This document shows positions 53,706-63,121 of a stretch of 64,000 nucleotides of DNA, piece by piece. The stretch lies in the NCBI GenBank assembly GCA_012840135.1, contig DUMA01000004.1, positions 62,001 to 126,000 on the forward strand. The letters run 5' to 3'. The position numbers were made by a program, and so were the translations under genes. Positions within the stretch are counted from its first letter, which is position 1; every line of letters begins with the position of its first letter. This stretch comes from Thermoanaerobacterales bacterium (GTDB lineage: Bacteria; Bacillota; Thermosediminibacteria; Thermosediminibacterales; Tepidanaerobacteraceae). The notes under the pieces are model-generated. The model made no database searches and had not been told where the DNA came from. It was given only the letters and a program-made list of their open reading frames with translations.

Positions 53706-54677
53706 ATGGAAAACCTGCAGCTATTTTTTGGTGAAGAAAAACTGCTGATAAAAGAAGAAATAGAAAAAATAAAAACCGAAATGATTCCCGCACATCTTGA
53801 AGCCGTCAACTTTATAGTTTTTGACGGCAAGACCGCATCCGAAGATGAGATTATAAATGCCATTACCACGGTGCCGATGTTGCAGGATAAAAAGCTTGTG
53901 GTTGTGTACGACGCCCGTTTTTTTGAGAGCGCAAGAAGCGAGAAAGAAGGGCAGGAAGATGACAGAAAGGATGATTTTGCCAGAGCCTTGCAGGAAGTGC
54001 CTTCCTATACCCGGCTCATTTTTACCTGCGAAAAAGTGGATAAGAGGAAAAAAATCTTTAAATTGATCCAGAAGGAAGGCGTTGTACGGGAGTTTTCGGC
54101 GCCATCCCTCAAGGATAAAGCCATATGGGTGCAAAAGAGGGCGGAATTTTACGGCAAGAAGATGGATCTAACCGCAGCATATTTCATGGCCCAGTACACA
54201 AGGGACCTGTTTCAGACCGATGCGGAACTTAAAAAGGTGACGGCCTTTGTGGGTGAAAAACAGACCATAAAACAAAATGAAATTCAGCCCATTTTTTCAA
54301 AATCCCTGGAAAACAACATTTTTGATTTAATGGATTACATAGGTTTGAAAAAACCGAATCTTGCTATCGGTATTTTGAATGATTTGCTTTTGCAGGGTGA
54401 AAAGGGTATCGTGATCCTTTTCATGATTTCAAAACACATCATGGATTTGATCTCGGTAAAATCCCTGCAGGATTTGGATTTTCAGGAATTAAAGCAAAGG
54501 CTGAATCTTCATCCCTTTGTCTTAAAAAAAGCTATGGAACAGGCAAAAAATTTTTCACTGGAGGAATTGAGGCAGGCTTTGAGATTATGTCAACAACTGG
54601 ACCTGGATATAAAGAGGGGAAAAATTGATGACAGAAAGGGTATAGAACTGCTCATCACAAAGATAGCAAAAAAATAA
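53706..54677 (+). CDS. holA: DNA polymerase III subunit delta
   Basis: 323 residues. N-terminal FFGEEKLLIKEEIEKI, VPMLQDKKLVVVYDARFF, then FTCEKVDKRKKIFKLIQKEG and a C-terminal collar domain with a typical LRLCQQLDLDIKRGK ending. It loads the sliding clamp as part of the DnaX complex. ATG 6 bases after comEC. A strong hairpin follows. Confidence 0.9.
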   Translation: MENLQLFFGEEKLLIKEEIEKIKTEMIPAHLEAVNFIVFDGKTASEDEIINAITTVPMLQDKKLVVVYDARFFESARSEKEGQEDDRKDDFARALQEVPSYTRLIFTCEKVDKRKKIFKLIQKEGVVREFSAPSLKDKAIWVQKRAEFYGKKMDLTAAYFMAQYTRDLFQTDAELKKVTAFVGEKQTIKQNEIQPIFSKSLENNIFDLMDYIGLKKPNLAIGILNDLLLQGEKGIVILFMISKHIMDLISVKSLQDLDFQELKQRLNLHPFVLKKAMEQAKNFSLEELRQALRLCQQLDLDIKRGKIDDRKGIELLITKIAKK

Positions 54678-54681
54678 GGGA

Positions 54682-54715
54682 GGTCACTTTCCCGGCGGGA
54701 AAAGTGACCCCTTTG
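54682..54715. terminator. Bidirectional terminator between holA and the repeat protein
   Basis: GGTCACTTT (54682-54690) and AAAGTGACC (54701-54709) with CCCGGCGGGA between, followed by CCTTTGTTT. It ends both convergent genes. Confidence 0.75.
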
Positions 54716-54716
54716 T

Positions 54717-55373
54717 TTACTGATACCTGGGAGGTTGTTGCTGTCTGGCCGGAGCCACCGGCTGGGCCGTATGCTGGCCGAATTCCTGATTATAGGCTGA
54801 TGTCCTGTACTGCTGTTGCTGACCTTTGGCCGGAGCCACCTGCTGAGCCGTATGCTGGCCAAACTCCTGGTTGTATGCTGAAGTTCTGTATTGTTCCTGG
54901 GGTTTTGCCGGTGCTACGGTCTGGGCCGTATGCTGACCAAATTCCTGATTGTAGGCCGCCATTCTCGCCTGTGGAGTGCCGGTCGAAATGGGCTGCCCTA
55001 TTTGAGGCTGGTACTGGCTCCATGCCTGCTGCCCAGCGTAGACAGGCTGGCCGGCCTTTTTCTGAGCTTCGGTTTGAGCCACCTGTGCTGTAATATCCCG
55101 GCTGACCGAGGTTAACTGCTGCAATTGCCGCGCAAGATCATTGCACATCCGTTGCATCATATTGAGCTGCTCGGTGGCTTTCTGTTCGGCTTGCTGCAAC
55201 TGTTGTAGCCTTTGAACAGTGGTAGATTCGGAAGAAGATAATTGTGAAAGTTGCATGGCGTTGTTCTGTTCAGCGCGGGAGAGCTGGTTTACCACCTGGT
55301 TGAAATTGTTAAGGTTTTGCTGGAACTGCTGAATCTGCCGCTGTAATTCCATTACCTTATCCAAGTCAACCAC
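54717..55373 (-). CDS. Glutamine-rich coiled-coil protein with three C-terminal repeats
   Basis: 218 residues. The first half is a long Gln/Asn-rich coiled coil (LDKVMELQRQIQQFQQNLNN and so on to about residue 110). The second half has three near-identical units, each with YNQEFGQHTAQ, separated by V-APAK linkers and RTSA. One Cys only. The repeated EFGxxTAQ pattern recalls spore proteins of the gamma-SASP type, but I cannot confirm a match. It sits among sporulation-era genes. Start with GGAGGTGG upstream of the ATG. Confidence 0.75.
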   Translation of the reverse strand: MVDLDKVMELQRQIQQFQQNLNNFNQVVNQLSRAEQNNAMQLSQLSSSESTTVQRLQQLQQAEQKATEQLNMMQRMCNDLARQLQQLTSVSRDITAQVAQTEAQKKAGQPVYAGQQAWSQYQPQIGQPISTGTPQARMAAYNQEFGQHTAQTVAPAKPQEQYRTSAYNQEFGQHTAQQVAPAKGQQQQYRTSAYNQEFGQHTAQPVAPARQQQPPRYQ

Positions 55374-55446
55374 CTCCAGGTATTATTGAGATTAGATATT
55401 CTAATCCCGTTTTTATTTTTTCTCAAAGTAATTAATATTAAACTGG

Positions 55447-55476
55447 AAAAAAAATCGCGTAAGCGGCGGCTTACGC
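55447..55476 (-). terminator. Terminator of rpsT
   Basis: GCGTAAGC (55457-55464) and GCTTACGC (55469-55476) with a 4-base loop, and on the minus strand a run of eight T. Confidence 0.8.
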
Positions 55477-55479
55477 TGA

Positions 55480-55758
55480 TTAACTTACTGCTGCTGTATT
55501 GGATTGAGACATCCTTTTGTAGAGGCTTGATTTTTTACGGGCAGCGGCATTTTTGTGTATAACGCCTTTGGAAGCGGCCTTGTCGATGGCTTTTATGGCA
55601 TTGACCAGGCTGGTTTTAATATTTTCAGGGTCGGCTGATTTTAAAGCCTCAATGAATTTTTTAATGGCAAATCTCATTTGAGATTTAACCAGATTATTCC
55701 TGAGCGTCCTGACTCTGGCCTGGCGAGCTTTCTTCTTGGCCGATGCAGTATTTGCCAA
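55480..55758 (-). CDS. rpsT: 30S ribosomal protein S20
   Basis: 92-residue basic protein. The N-terminal ANTASAKKKARQARVRTLRN and C-terminal DKAASKGVIHKNAAARKKS are the S20 signature; it binds 16S rRNA. The start is TTG after GGGGGTGAAATG. Divergent from the membrane protein and gpr genes, as in many Firmicutes. Confidence 0.95.
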   Translation of the reverse strand: MANTASAKKKARQARVRTLRNNLVKSQMRFAIKKFIEALKSADPENIKTSLVNAIKAIDKAASKGVIHKNAAARKKSSLYKRMSQSNTAAVS

Positions 55759-55901
55759 AACATTTCACCCCCTTAAAATGCTAAGCATAATTTTATCATT
55801 TCGATTATTAAATTGCAAGGGACAAAAAGATTTCCATCCTGTATATTATGAAAATCTTAAGGTTAATATAATAAAAGAATACAAATTGGAGGTGATAATT
55901 T

Positions 55902-56228
55902 ATGATAGGTATGATAATTAGGTTTATCGTTTCAGCACTGGTTTTGATGCTGATAAGTTTTATCCTGCCCGGATTCAAAGTGGCAGGCTTTACCGGAGCC
56001 CTGATTGCGGCCATCGTCATAGCCATACTGGGCTTTATTGTTGAAAGTCTTTTGGGCAACAAGATTTCACCTCAAAACCGGGGAATAGTAGGTTTTATAA
56101 CGGCGGCAGTGGTCATATACTTCGCCCAGTTCCTGGTTCCTGCCATGAACGTCACCTGGTGGGGGGCTCTGCTTGCTTCCCTTGTGATAGGTATTATCGA
56201 TGCCTTCGTGCCTACCGAGCTTCGTTGA
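55902..56228 (+). CDS. Phage holin superfamily IV-type membrane protein
   Basis: 108 residues with four hydrophobic helices: IRFIVSALVLMLISFILPGF, FTGALIAAIVIAILGFIVES, GFITAAVVIYFAQFLVPAM and WWGALLASLVIGIIDAFVP. This matches the 4-TMS phage holin family often annotated in Firmicutes next to gpr. It has no phage neighbours here, and its true role is unclear. The gpr ribosome binding site overlaps its stop codon. Confidence 0.8.
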   Translation: MIGMIIRFIVSALVLMLISFILPGFKVAGFTGALIAAIVIAILGFIVESLLGNKISPQNRGIVGFITAAVVIYFAQFLVPAMNVTWWGALLASLVIGIIDAFVPTELR

Positions 56229-56241
56229 GGAGGGGTAGATT

Positions 56242-57216
56242 ATAGACAAAAACATTCGCACCGATCTCGCCATCGAAGCAAGGGAGCTTACGGGCGGCAA
56301 GGAACTGTCCGGTGTGCAGGTGGATACTGAAAAATCCGATGAAATGACCATAAGCAGGGTCCGGATAGAAAATGAGACAGGAGCCCGGGCTATGGGTAAA
56401 CCTGTAGGTTATTACGTCACGCTGGAAGTGCCCCGCCTCAAGGAAAAAGACCCAACGCTCACCGAAGAAGTCAGTAAAAATATGGCCGAAGAAATAAAAA
56501 AAATGATAGATTTGCCTGCCGATGCCACCATACTTGTCATAGGCCTGGGCAACTGGAATGTAACTCCCGATTCTCTAGGGCCAAAGGTCGTTGGCAGACT
56601 GATTATTACAAGGCATTTGATGGAAGTCATGCCCGATAAATTTAACGCGGAAAATGGTTTCCGCCCTGTCTGCGCACTGGCGCCGGGAGTTCTAGGAATA
56701 ACCGGCATAGAAACCGGTGAAGTAATCAAGGGTCTGGTGGAAAAAATCAAACCACAGCTTGTAATTGCCATTGATGCACTGGCAGCAAGAAGCATGGAAC
56801 GCATCAGCACCACCATACAGATAGCCGATACCGGCGTTTATCCGGGTTCCGGGGTGGGCAACCGCCGTATGGGCATTACCGAAGACACCATTGGGGTCAA
56901 AGTTATTGCCATAGGAGTGCCCACAGTGGTGGATGCGGCTACCATGGCCAATGACACTCTGGACATGTTGATAGGCCAGTTTACCCGGCAGGCAAAACCG
57001 GGCAGCGATTTTTACAGACTGTTGCAGACTCTTGATAAGGATGAAAAGTACAGACTTATCCAGGAGGTCCTGTCTCCTTTTGTGGGACAACTGGTAGTGA
57101 CTCCAAAGGAGATAGATTCCCTGATTGACAATACTGCCAGGACGTTGGCCGGAGGCTTAAACCTGGCTCTGCATCCCGGCATAAGTTATGAGGAGGTGAG
57201 TACATTTCTCCAGTAG
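56242..57216 (+). CDS. gpr: Spore germination protease Gpr, non-canonical ATA start
   Basis: Aspartic-type endoprotease (324 residues) that degrades SASPs during germination. Conserved DKNIRTDLAIEAREL at the N-terminus (propeptide region), VIGLGNWNVTPDSLGPKV, LAPGVLGITGIETGE and IAIDALAARSMERISTT are intact. The family N-terminus is only reached from an ATA (56242) or ATT (56239) codon: TAG precedes at 56236, and the first ordinary start (GTG at 56314) would remove the propeptide. AGGAGGGG ends 6 bases before the ATA. Confidence 0.88.
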   Translation: MDKNIRTDLAIEARELTGGKELSGVQVDTEKSDEMTISRVRIENETGARAMGKPVGYYVTLEVPRLKEKDPTLTEEVSKNMAEEIKKMIDLPADATILVIGLGNWNVTPDSLGPKVVGRLIITRHLMEVMPDKFNAENGFRPVCALAPGVLGITGIETGEVIKGLVEKIKPQLVIAIDALAARSMERISTTIQIADTGVYPGSGVGNRRMGITEDTIGVKVIAIGVPTVVDAATMANDTLDMLIGQFTRQAKPGSDFYRLLQTLDKDEKYRLIQEVLSPFVGQLVVTPKEIDSLIDNTARTLAGGLNLALHPGISYEEVSTFLQ

Positions 57217-57218
57217 AA

Positions 57219-57246
57219 ATGAGGCAAAAAAGCCTCATTTTTTTTG
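57219..57246 (+). terminator. Terminator of gpr
   Basis: ATGAGGC, six A, GCCTCAT, then a run of eight T. A strong intrinsic terminator 2 bases after the gpr stop. Confidence 0.9.
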
Positions 57247-57284
57247 TGTACAGTGAATATGTTTTATGGGAGGAAGTGATAGAC

Positions 57285-58472
57285 TTGATAAGATTTAAAG
57301 TGATAAAAATTAAAAGATGTGTGCCGCTTATAATCTGCATTTTGATATTGGGCCTGGCTGCCTTCGCAATAAAAATCGGTTTTTCCCCAAAAACGGTTCC
57401 GGTTTTCGGCATTTCGAACGGAAAAAGCATTGATATTAGCATAAATATTGTACAAAAGCTTAGTGATGCAGCCCTCAGGAAGTTTATATGCTTGAGTTTA
57501 CCCGTATTAAATGCTGCGGATGATGAACGTTTTCCCATGGTAAATTATACATATCTAGCAAAAACTGTTTTTCGCATGATGACAAATGTGGATTTAGACA
57601 GCCCGAAAAGTCTTTTTTCAATGCAGGTTCCCCTTATAAATCTTGCCAGCACTGAAATGGTTTCGACGCCGGGGGTGGAACTGCCTCCGGAAAGTCCTCC
57701 GGCAGTGGAAAATGAACACGAACCTTCCAAAAATCCGCCTGAAGCTCCAGAACCCGATACATCCGCCGGAGTAGAAAAAATCGTGCCCATGAAGGGGAAA
57801 CCGCTGGTTCTGATATACCATACCCATACCACAGAATCATACATGCCTTCAAAAAACTATAACTACAACCCGAGAGACAAGGCATACCATACAAATGACC
57901 TTAAATTCAGCGTAGCAAGAGTCGGAGATGTAATGGCTGAAGAACTGAATAAAATGGGCATCCCAACTTTACATAACAAGACCGTGCATGATGTGCCCAC
58001 GTACATGACATCGTATGCCAACTCGGCAAAAACCGTGGAACAGATTCTTAAAGTAAATCCTTCAATTAAAATTATAATAGACCTGCACCGAGACGCTCCG
58101 ATGGCAGACCCTCAGAAATCAAGGGAATTGACAACGGTAAAAATCGATGGCAAGACCTATTCAAGGATAATGCTGGTCATCGGCAGCGACAAGGTGTTTC
58201 CTCACCCGCACTGGAAGGAAAATTATCAGTTCGGCGTTCTTGTCAACAATAAGCTTGAAGAACTTTATCCCGGGATTTCAAGAGAAATAGATTTAAGGGA
58301 ACAGAGATTTAACCAGCACCTTTCCAAAAAGGCTATTTTGGTGGAAATAGGCAGCCACGGGAATACCATGGAGGAATCCATAGAATCGGCAAAAGCATTC
58401 ACACGGGCGCTTTCGGAAGTGATAAAAAGCCTGACGCTGTTGAATGAAAATGAGAACAATGGTCAACAATAA
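57285..58472 (+). CDS. spoIIP: Stage II sporulation protein P
   Basis: 395-residue peptidoglycan amidase/endopeptidase of engulfment. N-terminal anchor helix (VPLIICILILGLAAFAIKIG), Pro/Glu-rich linker, then the catalytic domain: LIYHTHTTESYMPS and IIIDLHRDAPM supply metal ligands, ILVEIGSHGNTMEES the catalytic Glu. The start is the TTG at 57285; the open frame to 57219 starts inside the gpr terminator. Works with SpoIID and SpoIIM at the septal membrane. Adjacent to gpr as in Bacillus. Confidence 0.9.
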   Translation: MIRFKVIKIKRCVPLIICILILGLAAFAIKIGFSPKTVPVFGISNGKSIDISINIVQKLSDAALRKFICLSLPVLNAADDERFPMVNYTYLAKTVFRMMTNVDLDSPKSLFSMQVPLINLASTEMVSTPGVELPPESPPAVENEHEPSKNPPEAPEPDTSAGVEKIVPMKGKPLVLIYHTHTTESYMPSKNYNYNPRDKAYHTNDLKFSVARVGDVMAEELNKMGIPTLHNKTVHDVPTYMTSYANSAKTVEQILKVNPSIKIIIDLHRDAPMADPQKSRELTTVKIDGKTYSRIMLVIGSDKVFPHPHWKENYQFGVLVNNKLEELYPGISREIDLREQRFNQHLSKKAILVEIGSHGNTMEESIESAKAFTRALSEVIKSLTLLNENENNGQQ

Positions 58473-58598
58473 TGTTGCGACGTTTCCAAGATTTGCAGGC
58501 TTGTATCGCTGTCATATAAATCTCCGGGATGCTGCAAACGTCGATATGCAAGATGTTCCTAACCAACGCTGTTAATACTCGCATAAAAGGAGATTATC

Positions 58599-58946
58599 GT
58601 GATTTATAAAGATTTATTAACTTTAATAATAATATTTCTTATTGTTTTAGCCCTAGGACTCAGGATAGCCGAAGAAGGCGTGTACTCCACCATGGGCCTT
58701 GATAAAAAGCCCGCAAGTTTTGATTTTGCATTTAATGTCAGGGACAGAACTTATGACCTTTCCATCTTAGGCAGGCACTGGCAATTTACCGGCATATTGA
58801 AAATAACAGATTTCTATGCCGACAGGAAAAAAATAAATATTAAATTTTTAGGAAAGGATATTGAATTTCATCCCTTGATAAACCTCGGGTTAAAGTTTAA
58901 GAGCGGGGTAAACCTTGATAAAAAATCCGCCGAAATGTATAATTGA
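58599..58946 (+). CDS. Small membrane-anchored protein in the yqxA position
   Basis: 115 residues from GTG, with one N-terminal helix ([20 protein letters not shown]), then a soluble part ([39 protein letters not shown]). No family recognised with certainty. It occupies the place of yqxA (DUF3679) between spoIIP and lepA in Bacillus; equivalence is by position, not by sequence. SD AAAGGAG. Confidence 0.65.
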   Translation: MIYKDLLTLIIIFLIVLALGLRIAEEGVYSTMGLDKKPASFDFAFNVRDRTYDLSILGRHWQFTGILKITDFYADRKKINIKFLGKDIEFHPLINLGLKFKSGVNLDKKSAEMYN

Positions 58947-58981
58947 ATGTAAAAAGGGCTGAAGAAAATGAGGTGGAGCAA

Positions 58982-60784
58982 ATGACTATACCCCGCGAGC
59001 GAATCAGGAATTTCTGCATAATAGCCCATATTGACCACGGAAAATCAACCCTGGCCGATAGGCTTCTGGAATATACCGGAACCATCCCGCCCCGCGAGAT
59101 GGAAGACCAGGTCCTGGACAAGATGGAACTGGAGAAGGAAAGGGGTATCACCATAAAAGCCCAGGCCGTCAGGATGATATATCATGCCGACGACGGGAAC
59201 GATTATCTTTTAAACCTGATAGATACACCGGGACATGTGGATTTTAACTATGAAGTTTCAAGAAGCCTGGCTGCCTGCGAAGGTGCTTTGCTGGTGGTAG
59301 ATGCCAGCCAGGGCATAGAAGCCCAGACCCTGGCCAACACTTATCTTGCATTGGAACATAATCTGGAGATAGTGCCGGTAATAAATAAGATTGACCTGCC
59401 CAGCGCCGATCCCGAAGAAACCAAAAGAGAAATAGAAGAGGTCATAGGCCTTTCTACCGAAGAGGCTGTTTTGACTTCAGCCAAGGAAGGAACCGGGGTA
59501 AAGGACGTGCTGGAAGCTATTGTTAAACGTATCCCTCCTCCAAAAGGTCGAGTTGAGGATCCGTTGAGGGCTCTCATATTCGATTCCTTTTACGACTCGT
59601 ACAAGGGAGCCGTGGCCTTTGTGCGCGTCATGGAAGGAGAAGTATTTCCCAAAAAGGTCATTAAAATGATGTCGACGGGCAAGACCTTTGAAGTTACCGA
59701 AGTGGGCGTTTTCAAGCCGGACATGGTCTCCATCGATAGCTTGAAGGCCGGGGAAGTAGGATATGTGGTGGCCAGCATAAAAAATGTTACCGACACCCGG
59801 GTGGGCGATACCATCACCGATGCGGAAAGGCCTGCGGAAAAACCGCTACCCGGTTATAAAAAAGCGGTACCCATGGTATTTTGCGGCATGTACCCTGCTG
59901 AAGGCGAGGATTACGAGAATTTGAAGGATGCCCTGGGTAAACTGCAGTTGAATGATGCAGCTCTGTTTTTTGAACCCGAAACTTCAGCGGCCCTTGGATT
60001 CGGATTCCGATGCGGTTTTCTGGGGCTGCTGCACATGGATGTGATACAGGAGCGCCTTGAACGGGAATATAATCTGAACCTTATCACCACAGCTCCCAGC
60101 GTCATTTACAAGGTTACCAGGACCAGCGGAGAGCAAATTAGCGTGGACAACCCCACCAATTTTCCAAATCCTACGGAAATAGATTATATTGAGGAACCTT
60201 ATGTAGAGGCGTCCATCATGCTTCCCACCGAATATGTGGGTACGATCATGGAACTTTGCCAGGACAAGCGCGGAACCTTTAAGGATATGCAGTATATTAA
60301 TGAAAAGAGGGTAATATTAAAATATGACATGCCTCTTTCAGAGATTATTTACGACTTTTTTGACCAGCTCAAATCCAGATCCAGAGGCTACGCATCCCTG
60401 GATTACGAGCTTTCGGGCTATAAAAAATCCGAACTCGTAAAACTGGATATCCTTATAAACGGAGAAGTGGTGGATGCCCTCTCTTTTATAGTTCACAAAG
60501 ATAAGGCTTACAGCCGCGGCCGGCAGATGGTGGAAAAGCTGAAAGAGGTAATTCCCCGCCACCTCTTCGAGATACCCATACAGGCCGCTATAGGAGGAAA
60601 GATCATAGCCCGGGAGACGGTAAGCGCCCTGAGGAAAAACGTCCTTGCAAAATGCTACGGCGGTGATGTTACCAGAAAGAAAAAACTCCTGGAAAAACAA
60701 AAAGAAGGCAAAAAGAGGATGCGCCAGCTGGGCAATGTGGAACTGCCCCAGGAGGCCTTCATGGCAGTATTAAAAATGGAGTAG
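58982..60784 (+). CDS. lepA: Elongation factor 4
   Basis: 600-residue ribosomal GTPase that back-translocates. G1 [15 protein letters not shown]2 region [12 protein letters not shown]3 [12 protein letters not shown]4 NKIDLP are all present, and the LepA-specific C-terminal domain has [20 protein letters not shown]. The ATG at 58982 has GAGGTGGAG upstream; the open frame to 58943 overlaps the previous gene. hemW follows 4 bases later. Confidence 0.96.
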   Translation: MTIPRERIRNFCIIAHIDHGKSTLADRLLEYTGTIPPREMEDQVLDKMELEKERGITIKAQAVRMIYHADDGNDYLLNLIDTPGHVDFNYEVSRSLAACEGALLVVDASQGIEAQTLANTYLALEHNLEIVPVINKIDLPSADPEETKREIEEVIGLSTEEAVLTSAKEGTGVKDVLEAIVKRIPPPKGRVEDPLRALIFDSFYDSYKGAVAFVRVMEGEVFPKKVIKMMSTGKTFEVTEVGVFKPDMVSIDSLKAGEVGYVVASIKNVTDTRVGDTITDAERPAEKPLPGYKKAVPMVFCGMYPAEGEDYENLKDALGKLQLNDAALFFEPETSAALGFGFRCGFLGLLHMDVIQERLEREYNLNLITTAPSVIYKVTRTSGEQISVDNPTNFPNPTEIDYIEEPYVEASIMLPTEYVGTIMELCQDKRGTFKDMQYINEKRVILKYDMPLSEIIYDFFDQLKSRSRGYASLDYELSGYKKSELVKLDILINGEVVDALSFIVHKDKAYSRGRQMVEKLKEVIPRHLFEIPIQAAIGGKIIARETVSALRKNVLAKCYGGDVTRKKKLLEKQKEGKKRMRQLGNVELPQEAFMAVLKME

Positions 60785-60788
60785 CAAG

Positions 60789-61922
60789 ATGAAAGAATTT
60801 TCACTGTATATCCACATTCCCTTTTGCGTCAAAAAATGCAATTACTGTGACTTCAATTCATATGCTGCACCGGAACTGATACCTTCATACGTGGAAGCCC
60901 TGCAACAAGAAATCTCTTTTTATAATAATAGATATGTGAGCCGTCAGGTAAAGACCATATATATAGGTGGCGGCACACCTACCCTTCTGAACGAAAAAGA
61001 TCTGAAGTCATTGATAAAATGCATCAGGCAAAACTTCAAAATAAAATCAGGCGCCGAGTTTACCATAGAAGCCAATCCCGGCACTTTAAACCTGGAAAAA
61101 CTTTTACTTTTAAAAGATCTGGGAGTATCCAGGTTGAGCCTGGGGCTTCAAGCTTTCCAGGAAAAGCTGTTAAAACTCATGGGCAGGATTCATTCGGCAA
61201 AGGAGTTTGAAGAAAGCTTCAGGACCGCCAGGCAAGCGGGTTTTGACAATATTAATGTGGATGTGATATTTGGACTTCCGGAGCAGACTGTTTCGGACTT
61301 TATGGAAACCATAGAATATGTGGCCGGCCTTTCACCTGAACATATATCCTGCTATTCGCTGACGGTGGAAGAAGGCACCGTATTTCACAAATGGCAAAAA
61401 CAGGGCTTGCTGAAACTTCCGGTTGAGGATGAAGAACGGGCCATGTACCATAAAGCTGCGGAATATCTAAAACGACGAGGGTTTGTCCACTATGAAATAT
61501 CAAATTTTGCAAAACCGGGCAGGATGTGTCGGCACAACGTGGCCTGCTGGGAATATGAGGATTATCTTGGCCTCGGGGCGGGGGCCCATTCCTTCATGGA
61601 CGGCTTCAGGTTTTATAACCACCTCTCCCCGCAGGAGTATATAATATGTCTGGCACAAAAAAAGCTTCCGTCGGCGGAGACGGAACATATAAATGTGCGG
61701 GACCAGCAGGCTGAATTCTGCTTTTTGGGGCTAAGGCTGATAGATGGATTGGATAAAGAAGCTTTTAAAGAGCGTTTCGGAAAGGATATTCATCAAATTT
61801 ACGGCGCTGCCATCGAAAAACTTTCAGCTTCAGGATTGATTGAAGAAAATGATAGGCATTTGAAGCTCACTTCACGGGGGCTGGATCTAGCCAATGAAGT
61901 ATTTATAGAATTTTTGCCTTAA
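60789..61922 (+). CDS. hemW: Radical SAM heme chaperone HemW
   Basis: 377 residues. Radical SAM motif IPFCVKKCNYCDFNSYA (CxxxCxxC with Phe following), IYIGGGTPTLL, TIEANPGTL, VSRLSLGLQAFQ and the C-terminal GLGAGAHSFMDG match HemW (previously called HemN-like). It inserts heme rather than oxidising coproporphyrinogen. The gene order lepA-hemW-hrcA is standard in Firmicutes. Confidence 0.92.
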   Translation: MKEFSLYIHIPFCVKKCNYCDFNSYAAPELIPSYVEALQQEISFYNNRYVSRQVKTIYIGGGTPTLLNEKDLKSLIKCIRQNFKIKSGAEFTIEANPGTLNLEKLLLLKDLGVSRLSLGLQAFQEKLLKLMGRIHSAKEFEESFRTARQAGFDNINVDVIFGLPEQTVSDFMETIEYVAGLSPEHISCYSLTVEEGTVFHKWQKQGLLKLPVEDEERAMYHKAAEYLKRRGFVHYEISNFAKPGRMCRHNVACWEYEDYLGLGAGAHSFMDGFRFYNHLSPQEYIICLAQKKLPSAETEHINVRDQQAEFCFLGLRLIDGLDKEAFKERFGKDIHQIYGAAIEKLSASGLIEENDRHLKLTSRGLDLANEVFIEFLP

Positions 61923-61927
61923 TCTTC

Positions 61928-61956
61928 TTGACAAAAAAAAACCGAAGTGATATTTT
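61928..61956 (+). promoter_or_regulatory. Promoter of the hrcA operon
   Basis: TTGACA (61928-61933), 17-base spacer, TATTTT (61951-61956), directly upstream of the CIRCE element. Confidence 0.75.
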
Positions 61957-61969
61957 TTTAATTAGAATT

Positions 61970-61996
61970 TTAGCACTCTCAGGGCAAGAGTGCTAA
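61970..61996 (+). promoter_or_regulatory. CIRCE operator
   Basis: TTAGCACTC (61970-61978), 9-base spacer, GAGTGCTAA (61988-61996): a perfect match to the HrcA binding site consensus. Controls hrcA and the chaperonin and chaperone genes downstream. Confidence 0.97.
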
Positions 61997-62013
61997 AAAG
62001 AGGTGAAGTTTAT

Positions 62014-63045
62014 ATGCTAGATGAAAGGAAAATGAAGATACTTTCAGCTATCATAGATGACTATATCGCCACGGCAGAACCCATTGGCTCCAGGACCATA
62101 GCTCGAAAATATCACATCGGAATAAGTCCCGCCACTATCCGCAACGAAATGGCGGACCTGGAAGAACTGGGATATCTGTCCCAGCCTCATACATCGGCTG
62201 GGCGCATACCATCCAACAAGGGGTACAGGTTTTATGTGGATTTTCTGATGCCTGCAAGGAAGCTGGAGGAATATGAGCAATCATTTATTAAAAGGCTTCT
62301 CAAAAAGCGTGCTAAAGAACTGGAGGACTTGATCGAAGAGGCGGGAAAGGTCATATCCAAACTTACCAGCTATACGGCCATCATTCTGGGGCCTCAGCTT
62401 GAATCCAGCAGATTGAAACATGTACAGATAATACGGCTGGAGGAAAAGAAAGGTCTCATGATCATAGTGACCAGTTATTGCACCGTTACGCATCACATAA
62501 TAGAGATACCTCAAAATTTGACCGATTCGGATCTGCAAAGAATATCAAATGCGTTGAACAGCAATCTATCTGGAAAGGCCCTGGAAGAGATAACTCCGGA
62601 AATTATGAATTCCATAAAAGATGATATGATAGAATATGACAGTGTTTTAAATGTATTGCTGGATTTGCTGATGGAAAATCTTGATGATACAAAAGAGAGC
62701 AATAAGGTTTATTCCACGGGAAGTTCAAAGATGCTGGAGTTTCCGGAATTTAGAGATGTGGAAAGGGCCAGAAATTTCCTGGCTCTGATGGAGCAGCATG
62801 ACCTGATTACGAAAGCTCTCAAGAATTATTGCAAACCCAACAGCATAACAGTGACTATAGGCAATGAAAATCCCTGGAACGAATTTCAGGATCTGAGCAT
62901 TGTCACCACAGGCTTTTTTGTTGAAAACAAAAATCTGGGCATTTGCGGCATTATCGGTCCCACCCGCATGGAATACTCCAGAGTTTTCTCCATACTTGAA
63001 AAAGTTTCTGACTATCTCAGCAAAGCCATTGCATCATTATTATAA
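62014..63045 (+). CDS. hrcA: Heat-inducible transcription repressor HrcA
   Basis: 343 residues. Winged helix at the N-terminus (IDDYIATAEPIGSRTIARKY, then ISPATIRNEMADLEELGYL with HTSAGRIPSNKGYRFYVDFL), followed by the GAF-like domain and C-terminal GICGIIGPTRMEYSRV. It represses through the CIRCE immediately upstream. The ATG at 62014 follows AGAGGTGAAG; the GTG at 61990 lies inside the CIRCE. Confidence 0.95.
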   Translation: MLDERKMKILSAIIDDYIATAEPIGSRTIARKYHIGISPATIRNEMADLEELGYLSQPHTSAGRIPSNKGYRFYVDFLMPARKLEEYEQSFIKRLLKKRAKELEDLIEEAGKVISKLTSYTAIILGPQLESSRLKHVQIIRLEEKKGLMIIVTSYCTVTHHIIEIPQNLTDSDLQRISNALNSNLSGKALEEITPEIMNSIKDDMIEYDSVLNVLLDLLMENLDDTKESNKVYSTGSSKMLEFPEFRDVERARNFLALMEQHDLITKALKNYCKPNSITVTIGNENPWNEFQDLSIVTTGFFVENKNLGICGIIGPTRMEYSRVFSILEKVSDYLSKAIASLL

Positions 63046-63121
63046 GATACAGCGGCTTTAAACCTCGACCCACTGGGCGGGGTTTTATTCCGCATCTGTT
63101 TATTTCAAGGAGGTTTTGATA

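Noticed and set aside
61990-62013. hrcA start at GTG 61990
   Set aside because: This GTG is part of the CIRCE right arm; ATG at 62014 has the ribosome binding site and the family N-terminus.
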